DNA from: Ardenticatenaceae bacterium
Lineage (GTDB): Bacteria; Chloroflexota; Anaerolineae; Promineifilales; Promineifilaceae
DNA length: 50,113 nucleotides
Assembly: GCA_011525915.1 (NCBI GenBank)
Contig: WYBM01000031.1
Coordinates: 1-50,113 of the forward strand
Direction of reading: 5' to 3'
How positions within the stretch are numbered: position 1 is the stretch's first letter; every line of letters begins with the position of its first letter. This document shows positions 44,884 to 50,113 of this stretch, piece after piece. A program made the position numbers and the translations under genes. The notes below the pieces were generated by a model. The model saw nothing but the letters and a program-made list of their open reading frames with translations. It ran no database searches and was not told where the DNA came from.

Positions 44884-45560
44884 CTAATTACAAGGAGCAA
44901 ATATCCAATCTTGCAAAGGGCCTGTACACTGATTTTGGGCATACGCTTGTATTGCAAAAACTCCAGTAATCGTTCCATCGCAAGGTGTGTTTCCGTTACA
45001 GTAAGTTACTGATCAATAGGAAGTATAGGTGCGGTTACCAGCATCATATAACTGGGAAAGGGTTTGTGCTGTACTGTCAACTAAAGCGTTTCCGTAGTGA
45101 ATCAGAGCCGTATTTTCTGCTGTTACCCTATGATTAAGAATACCATTGGTTAAAGCGGCCACAAACTGATTGGTTGGCAGAAGACGCTCACCTCATTTCA
45201 TGGTTGATAAGTAGAAATAGGGTTTCCCGTGCGTCTAGTTCGTCTCTCCACCAACCATTCATAGCCTGAATTGCATGCAAACCATTCCAGGCGGGCGGTC
45301 CTGACTCTGGTGTCGGATTTGGTAGTGGTTTTACAATGCACCAGATGTCAAAACAATTATCCGGGGTTGTGGGAAGTGTGGGTGATGTAGGCGTCGTTGA
45401 GGATGAGGATTGCGGAGGGCGTGGTGTGCGGGTTGGCGGGGTTGGGGATGATGGTGTCGGCAGAGGCAAACCTACCGATCCCCAGCAAGTAAAAACAGGC
45501 CTGCATAGAGAACTTATGGCCGGTGAAACTACGGTCGGTCAGGTTGGTCGTCTACTCTAG
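44884..45560 (-). pseudogene. Decayed RHS repeat core with its C-terminal domain
   Basis: Read on the minus strand from 45560, NLTDRSFTGHK..FYLLGIGRFASADTIIPNPANP matches the core of the intact RHS gene at 49.1-49.3 kb (NLTDRGFTGHK..FYLPGIGRFASADTLVPDPANP) with about ten residues deleted. The frame then shifts by one base into PDNCFDIWCIVKPLPNP and AWNGLHAIQAMNGWWRDELDARETLFLLINHEM. It shifts again into LPTNQFVAALTNGILNHRV.., with a TGA stop at 45013-45015 and a final TAG at 44884-44886. At least two frameshifts and a stop show that the gene is dead. The final domain may have been a toxin tip, of unknown type. Confidence 0.75.
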
Positions 45561-45578
45561 TTGATTTGAGAGTGGGCC

Positions 45579-45667
45579 ACGGCCGTCACCCCAGTCAGAA
45601 GGCGTAGTTGATAAAGCGGTGGCGACGGCCGTCGCCACTTGCTCGTCTGAGGTTGGGTGACGGCCGT
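45579..45667. repeat. ACGGCCGT array fragment
   Basis: Three ACGGCCGT octamers at 45579, 45625 and 45660 (46 and 35 apart), with linking words such as CAGAAGGCGTAGTTGATAAAGCGGTGGCG and CTTGCTCGTCTGAGGTTGGGTG that recur in the array at 47.3-47.8 kb. Confidence 0.8.
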
Positions 45668-45721
45668 ACTCCGAGCCGCTTATCCGCTCATCAGGGGCCT
45701 GCTGTTTTATACCCCGGTATT

Positions 45722-45837
45722 TCAGGTAAACCGCGAAAAGTTTTCAGATGTAAAAAGAGACGTTTTCTCGCGGTTTACTCGAGTGATCGGCCGCGATTCG
45801 CTCGCTCTTTTTCCAAAAGCTTTTGCCGATTACCTAA
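45722..45837. repeat. TTAGGTAA-family repeat, copy 2
   Basis: Begins CAGGTAAACCGCGAAAAG, which pairs with CTCGCGGTTTAC near 45766-45778, and ends GCCGATTACCTAA. On the minus strand its right end, TTAGGTAA, supplies the stop codon of the AbiEii-like gene (45834-45836), as copy 1 does for the debranching enzyme. Confidence 0.65.
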
Positions 45838-46637
45838 TCCAGCAGAGCCCATAACTGTTCTTTACTAAAATCGGCCCTCTTTCCAGAATCAATGATAAAA
45901 GGCCTGACATCTTCCAGCACAAGAGACCACGGCAAAGGTGAAAGCTGTTGCTGTACAACCATGCGCCAATTGGCCGGCGTCAGCGGGTCATTTACCCATC
46001 CGCCCTGCTGTATACAGCGATTCAGGTATTTCAGGTTGGGCTCAGGCCAATCTGGTTGGTTCAAATACCACCACAGGTCATAAATGTCGCGCCCTTTGAG
46101 ATAGTCGCGCAGCAAGATAGCACATAGTTTGCCAGCCAGAAGTGTGGCCGGATCATGATGTTGCAAGTTCAAAGGCACATATTTGTACAATGGCGTTGTC
46201 ATCAGACCAGCATGTTGCGGCGGATTTGTATCCACCTCTACTTTGATGGCCAGGACTTCATCGGCATGCCCCGACAAACCAAGTTCATGAAACAAGCCAC
46301 GAAAACGTACAAAAGCTTTATGAACGACCTGCTTCTCGTTTAGTTTGACCTCAACGGCATACGCTTCGGTGGAAAAATCATGCCTGATTTGCTGCAAATA
46401 GGCGCGGAAATCGTATGCTTCTGGATATGACTCCAGGGCAAAGTCAAGGTCTTCAGAGTAACGAGGCATATCGTAAAGAACACGCAAACTTGTGCCACCG
46501 TGAAAGGCCAACGTCTGCATAGCCCCTGCTCGCTGTAAACTTTGCAATATACGTACTTGCAAATATTCACGAACAAGATGGATCGCCTCAAGTTTGGTGG
46601 GGGCAGGCGCAATGAGTGTGCGCAAATACGCTTTCAT
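45834..46637 (-). CDS. AbiEii/AbiGii-family nucleotidyltransferase toxin
   Basis: 267 residues. Nucleotidyltransferase motif I is FHGGTSLRVLYDMPRYSEDLDF, with Gly47-Gly48-Thr49-Ser50 and Asp63/Asp65. A later LLAGKLCAILLRDYLKGRDIYDLWWYL matches the family's second conserved block. AbiEii toxins transfer nucleotides to tRNA or similar targets and cause growth arrest during phage infection. It overlaps the antitoxin gene by four bases (ATGA). Confidence 0.9.
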   Translation of the reverse strand: MKAYLRTLIAPAPTKLEAIHLVREYLQVRILQSLQRAGAMQTLAFHGGTSLRVLYDMPRYSEDLDFALESYPEAYDFRAYLQQIRHDFSTEAYAVEVKLNEKQVVHKAFVRFRGLFHELGLSGHADEVLAIKVEVDTNPPQHAGLMTTPLYKYVPLNLQHHDPATLLAGKLCAILLRDYLKGRDIYDLWWYLNQPDWPEPNLKYLNRCIQQGGWVNDPLTPANWRMVVQQQLSPLPWSLVLEDVRPFIIDSGKRADFSKEQLWALLD

Positions 46638-47263
46638 AAAGGCTCATACTCTTCTGCTTCGCGCCGGACAATGGCTTCAATCACGTTGGCAGCGCGTTTC
46701 AGTTTAGGTTTACCGGTGCGTGCCGCAAAGCGCTGAAGCCGTTCCAGATTTAGGATTTCGAGGTTTTGTAGGCGCAAGGATTCGATATAAGCGGCTGAAT
46801 CTCCCTGGGGGCGGAAATGAATGAGATCGAGCAAGGCTTTTTCCGGCGCAGCTACATAGGCATATTCGTCATTCACCAACAGACGATACTCAATGCCAAA
46901 AAACAAAGATGACGTGATATGACGATAGGAAAAACGGCCGAACTTATTTTCGTAGCTGCCTGGCCGCTGCGTGGTGACGCTGGTGACGACGGCCACATGT
47001 TCTGGGATGAGATGATAGTAAGCCAGGGCCATTTGCAGGCTCACATAGGAACCGGGAACAAGATGGTTGGCAACGACAAACGGGTGCGGGTTTTGCTCAG
47101 GAAAGGTGTAGATACCGCGCCGTAATTGGATAAGTTTCTGGGCTTGCACCCAATCACTCAATTGTCGTTGTGCCTGATGCCTTGTTACGTCACCAGCTAC
47201 AAGTAGTGACGTTTCAAACAGCGGTTGGTTCTTAACTGTCTGTTGCATTTGTTGCCAGCGCAT
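46634..47263 (-). CDS. AbiEi-like antitoxin / transcriptional regulator
   Basis: 209 residues. The N-terminal winged-helix-like part (LFETSLLVAGDVTRHQAQRQLSDWVQAQKLIQLRRGIYTF) is typical of AbiEi antitoxins, which autorepress the operon. The middle (YVSLQMALAYYHLIPEHVAVVTSVT) and the late APEKALLDLIHF match the same family. First gene of the two-gene toxin-antitoxin operon. Confidence 0.88.
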   Translation of the reverse strand: MRWQQMQQTVKNQPLFETSLLVAGDVTRHQAQRQLSDWVQAQKLIQLRRGIYTFPEQNPHPFVVANHLVPGSYVSLQMALAYYHLIPEHVAVVTSVTTQRPGSYENKFGRFSYRHITSSLFFGIEYRLLVNDEYAYVAAPEKALLDLIHFRPQGDSAAYIESLRLQNLEILNLERLQRFAARTGKPKLKRAANVIEAIVRREAEEYEPL

Positions 47264-47314
47264 GAAAGGTATTATGCCAGGAATCGTTAGTTATCGCAAC
47301 GTTTTGCGTTGGCG

Positions 47315-47770
47315 ACGGCCGTTCCCCCGCTCAGAAGTAGTCGCTAATGAAGAAGTGACGACGGCCGTATCCCCATTTATCTGTTCTGCGGTTGTTGCCT
47401 GTTGGTGGACGGCCGTCTCCCCGTTCAAAAGTGGTAGCTGATGAAGAGATGGCGACGGCCGTTCCCCCGCTCAGAAGTAGTCGCTAATGAAGAGGTGACG
47501 ACGGCCGTGCCCCCATTTATCTGCTCCGCGATTGTTGCCTGTTGGTGGACGGCCGTCCACCCCGTCAGAAGTAGTAGCTGATGAAGAGGTGACGACGGCC
47601 GTTTACTCCTTGCTCGTTTGGGGTGGGACGACGGCCGTGACCCCAATTTATCTGTTCTGCGCTTGTTGCCTGTTGGGCCACGGCCGTCCCCTTCAGCCAG
47701 AAGTGGTAGCTGATAAAGAGGTGGCGACGGCCGTCTACCACCTGCTGATTTGGAGTTGGGTGACGGCCGT
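47315..47770. repeat. Tandem array of about 140-bp units built on ACGGCCGT
   Basis: ACGGCCGT occurs at 47315, 47361, 47409, 47455, 47501, 47549, 47595, 47631, 47680, 47727 and 47763. The first seven steps are 46, 48, 46, 46, 48, 46, giving an exact 140-bp period (47315 to 47455 to 47595). Each unit has three octamers and the words TCAGAAGTAGT.GCTGATGAAGAGGTG and CATTTATCTG.TC.GCG.TTGTTGCCTGTTGGTGG. The last part is degenerate. Open frames over it are translations of the repeat. Confidence 0.9.
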
Positions 47771-47902
47771 CGCTCATCTGTTTAGCTTTCCCTCAGTCAC
47801 TGCTCACTGGTTGACGGTCGTTGAAAGCGGATTTAGGACACCAGCAGAAATCATGCCAACGTTGGGAAAAGGCGTGGGGCATAATATAGAACACTAGCCC
47901 TA
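47771..47902. other. Short intergenic stretch
   Basis: Contains a small CAGTCACTGCTCACTGG motif related to the CAGTG repeats. No gene or terminator is clear. Confidence 0.35.
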
Positions 47903-48310
47903 CTACTTAAGAAGACTGCCCCTCAGTAGGAGTTTGAAATGGTCAACTAGCTTATCAGTTGCAAGTTGACCAAATTTATCCACTTGTTGAAACAGTTGCT
48001 CTGATGAGCTTATGTTAAAATTTATATTCATGACATCTGCAACGATTTCGCCATTTGACCAGCAAATATTTGCAGAAAATAGACCATTTCCATTTGTTAA
48101 AGCTAATTCAATAGTTACGTCAAGGGAGTCTTCGTTAAGATCGCCGTTCGGATAGTAAGATAAATAAGCCATGATAGTGTTAGTTGTATTTGTCCAGATA
48201 CCACTGTTTATTATCCCGTTTTTACTAATGCTTTGTTTGATCTGATCTGCTACGAGATTTATATGCTGCAACAGTATACTTTTTAGTGGGGTCAAGTTGT
48301 TACTTTCCAT
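47903..48310 (-). CDS. Candidate immunity protein of the RHS toxin
   Basis: 135 residues, not recognised by motif. It is helical at both ends, with a central beta part (TIMAYLSYYPNGDLNEDSLDVTIELALTNGNGLF) and no signal peptide, so it is cytoplasmic. It starts seven bases after the stop codon of the RHS toxin gene, with GAGG of the ribosome site overlapping that stop, as is usual for toxin-immunity pairs. AT content is clearly higher than in surrounding genes, which suggests transfer together with the toxin tip. Confidence 0.65.
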   Translation of the reverse strand: MESNNLTPLKSILLQHINLVADQIKQSISKNGIINSGIWTNTTNTIMAYLSYYPNGDLNEDSLDVTIELALTNGNGLFSANICWSNGEIVADVMNINFNISSSEQLFQQVDKFGQLATDKLVDHFKLLLRGSLLK

Positions 48311-48317
48311 AATAACC

Positions 48318-50113
48318 TCATCTTGCTTTTACTCCCCTTTGGAAGTCAGCATCAAATAATTCTTGAGTAAAGGGATGAATTTGACCCGTTCCTCGAGTAG
48401 TAGACCAACCCTGCAACTCGTGTAGGGTTTGGGGCTTAACAGAGACATGCCCTGGTGGGACATTGTCAAAGTGGGCCTCAAGATTGTTTAATCTGGTAAC
48501 ATCTATTGATACATATTTACTACCCGGTTTGATGTTTGGATTATCAAGACTGTCAAAGAATGATAAACCCAGTTGCCCTTGGGGGCCTGGAACATCATCT
48601 ATACCTGGTCTAGGAGTGAGGCTGTCCGGTGTTCCAGATGCTGCACGATAGATTCTACCTTCTGAGAGTCGATGTGACACACCGGCCGTAAGTGCACCGG
48701 CGGCATAATCCAAAACACCACAACCACCTCCAGTAGCCGCACATTCGAATGCCGTTTCGCCAACGCCGCCAACCACGGCCGCAGCTGTGGGGTGAGCAAT
48801 CGCCGCAGATTGGGCTACGGATATACCGGCGCTGGCATAAGAAGCAATAACAGGTACAGCCTCAACCGCAATGATGCCTGTACCTATGGCTACTGCCGTA
48901 TGAGCGGTCGCCTCCACAGCAATATAACCACCGGCAAAGATCTTCTCACCCACCGAAGCATCTGGGCTGGTGACGATGGTGACAGCCATATCCAGATTGC
49001 TACAGGTGGTGCTGTAAAAGGTATTACGCAACCCACTGGCAAATCCCCAGCAATGACCGGAGGGGTCAGTATACTTGAGCGGATTATTGATGGTATAGGT
49101 ATATCTGTTCCAGCCTTGTGGGTTAGCGGGATCAGGTACCAGAGTATCGGCCGAGGCGAAACGGCCGATGCCCGGCAAGTAAAAACGGGCATTCATGTAG
49201 ATGAGGCCAATGTCCTCAGCCCCCGTGCCCAGGTTGTTGCTCTTGTGGCCGGTGAAGCCGCGGTCGGTGAGGTTGGCCGTTGGTTCGGTGCGCCAGTCGC
49301 CGAAGGGGTAGTAGCGGGCGGTGCTGCCGCCCACCACACTGCCACCGCTGGTAGTGGCCAGACTGGTGCTGCCCAACCGGTCACTGTGCAGGTAGTACAG
49401 GGTGTTGGCTCCACCCACCACCTGCACCCGCAGGGCCACGGCCTGGCCGGCGGCACTGTAGGTGATGCGCCGGGTGGTGGTGCTCCCGCTCACCTCCTCA
49501 TCATAACCAGGGAACGGGAAGTACACCGTCTTGCCCGTCGGCAGCACCGTCTTCACCCGGATGCCGGCGGCGTCATAGGTAAAGGTGGTCGTCTGGCCGC
49601 TGCGCACCACACTGGCCAGCTCATTCTCCACGTTAAAGTTCTGGGTGGTGGTCACCCCACCTTCCACCCGTTTGCTCATATTGCCGTTGGCGTCATAGCA
49701 GTAGTAATTGCTGCCGATTTGCTTCACCGCCTGAGGCATGGACTGCGGCGGCGGGTTGGTACAGCCCACATGCCAGCTGCCGTAGTTGTAAGTGCTGCTG
49801 CCGGCCAGGCTGGTGATGTTCCCAACTTTGTCATAATCATAGTCGCCGCTTTCGCCGCTGTGGTTGTACTGGCCGGCGCCGACAGCGTTGGTCACGGCCG
49901 TTTCCAGCCGGTCGCGGTGGTCGTAGGTAAAGGTCTGTACCTGGTCGCTGTTAACTTTGTCACGCAGGTTGCTGAGGTTGCCGCCATCATCATAGGCATG
50001 GCGCATGTCCAGCACCTGGCCGCTGACGGTCAGGTCCTTGTTGTCCGCCAGGCAGCGGGTGTTGGCATCCGGCGCCGTGCAGATGCGCCACAGCCGGCCG
50101 AAATCCTCACTGG
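48318..50113 (-). CDS. RHS-repeat protein with C-terminal toxin domain (5' end outside window)
   Basis: The frame is open through the window's right edge; 565 residues follow the first in-window Met at 50015. YD repeats (TYDHRDRLETAVT, YYCYDANGNMSKRVEGG, TFTYDAAGIRVKTVL) lead to the RHS core (LYYLHSDRLGSTSLAT, ARFYLPGIGRFASADTLVPDP, YTINNPLKYTDPSGH). A hydrophobic Ala-rich pre-toxin region is followed by a variable tip of about 110 residues (RIYRAASGTPDSLTPRPG.., PPGHVSVKPQTLHELQGWS, THPFTQEL-like IHPFTQELFDADFQ). The opening YRAASG is faintly like ADP-ribosyltransferase starts, but the toxin type is not established. Confidence 0.88.
   Translation of the reverse strand, partial: SEDFGRLWRICTAPDANTRCLADNKDLTVSGQVLDMRHAYDDGGNLSNLRDKVNSDQVQTFTYDHRDRLETAVTNAVGAGQYNHSGESGDYDYDKVGNITSLAGSSTYNYGSWHVGCTNPPPQSMPQAVKQIGSNYYCYDANGNMSKRVEGGVTTTQNFNVENELASVVRSGQTTTFTYDAAGIRVKTVLPTGKTVYFPFPGYDEEVSGSTTTRRITYSAAGQAVALRVQVVGGANTLYYLHSDRLGSTSLATTSGGSVVGGSTARYYPFGDWRTEPTANLTDRGFTGHKSNNLGTGAEDIGLIYMNARFYLPGIGRFASADTLVPDPANPQGWNRYTYTINNPLKYTDPSGHCWGFASGLRNTFYSTTCSNLDMAVTIVTSPDASVGEKIFAGGYIAVEATAHTAVAIGTGIIAVEAVPVIASYASAGISVAQSAAIAHPTAAAVVGGVGETAFECAATGGGCGVLDYAAGALTAGVSHRLSEGRIYRAASGTPDSLTPRPGIDDVPGPQGQLGLSFFDSLDNPNIKPGSKYVSIDVTRLNNLEAHFDNVPPGHVSVKPQTLHELQGWSTTRGTGQIHPFTQELFDADFQRGVKAR

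Noticed and set aside
45188..45469. Independent Pro/Thr-rich 93-codon gene
   Set aside because: Its first half is the frameshifted reading of the RHS core and its second half the relic toxin tip; part of the pseudogene.
47532..47897. 121-codon plus-strand open frame
   Set aside because: It is a translation of the 140-bp ACGGCCGT array; no ribosome site, and repeats are in different frames.

Overview
The window looks like a stretch of a chromosome from an uncultured or filamentous member of the Chloroflexota (Anaerolineae-like). This is an inference from gene style: many lipoproteins and surface proteins with long Thr/Pro/Ala linkers, a SpoVS homologue in a non-endospore setting, a PTPS-related giant membrane protein, a GEVED-domain protein, and moderately high GC. 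No rRNA or tRNA gene and no CRISPR array was seen.

Layout. 1-3.3 kb (minus): a dehydrogenase coupled to a RibA-RibD_C fusion, then endonuclease III. 3.5-8.8 kb (plus): glycogen debranching enzyme, a double cyclic-nucleotide-binding protein, an internally deleted NAD(P)HX epimerase, panD, rpiA and a DM13 protein. 8.8-17.9 kb (minus): a solute-binding lipoprotein, a peptidase, two large anchored surface proteins, a Dam-type methylase, a SAM methyltransferase and a membrane protein. 18-22.8 kb: a NYN/LOTUS-like protein, a flavin-dependent pair (PNPOx-like and UbiX), and a YhaM-like and CinA/nucleotidyltransferase pair. 22.9-27 kb: spoVS, a gene-free stretch with DnaA boxes (candidate oriC), and the giant membrane protein. 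A near-perfect parS-like site lies at 17980, about 5.4 kb from the DnaA boxes. 27-40 kb (plus): envelope genes (LysM protein, class A PBP, lipoproteins), the MsrPQ repair system followed by a two-component system, and a hydrolase/TetR operon with a perfect palindromic operator. 40-50 kb (minus): an accessory zone with lipoproteins, a probable group II intron remnant, a decayed RHS gene, an AbiE toxin-antitoxin pair, repeat arrays, and an RHS toxin with a candidate immunity gene, running off the window end.

The most striking genome-scale signal is the octamer palindrome ACGGCCGT. It occurs dozens of times in coding and non-coding DNA (seven times inside the first gene alone), builds the stems of two transcription terminators, encodes recurring Thr-Ala-Val in linkers, and is the constant element of a roughly 140-bp tandem array at 47.3-47.8 kb. 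It resembles the cyanobacterial HIP1 phenomenon with a different word. Two further families of short palindromic interspersed repeats sit between genes and in places supply the stop codon of the neighbouring gene.

All calls come from reading the sequence and from remembered family motifs. No database search was run, so names given to families are judgements of varying strength, as the confidences show.
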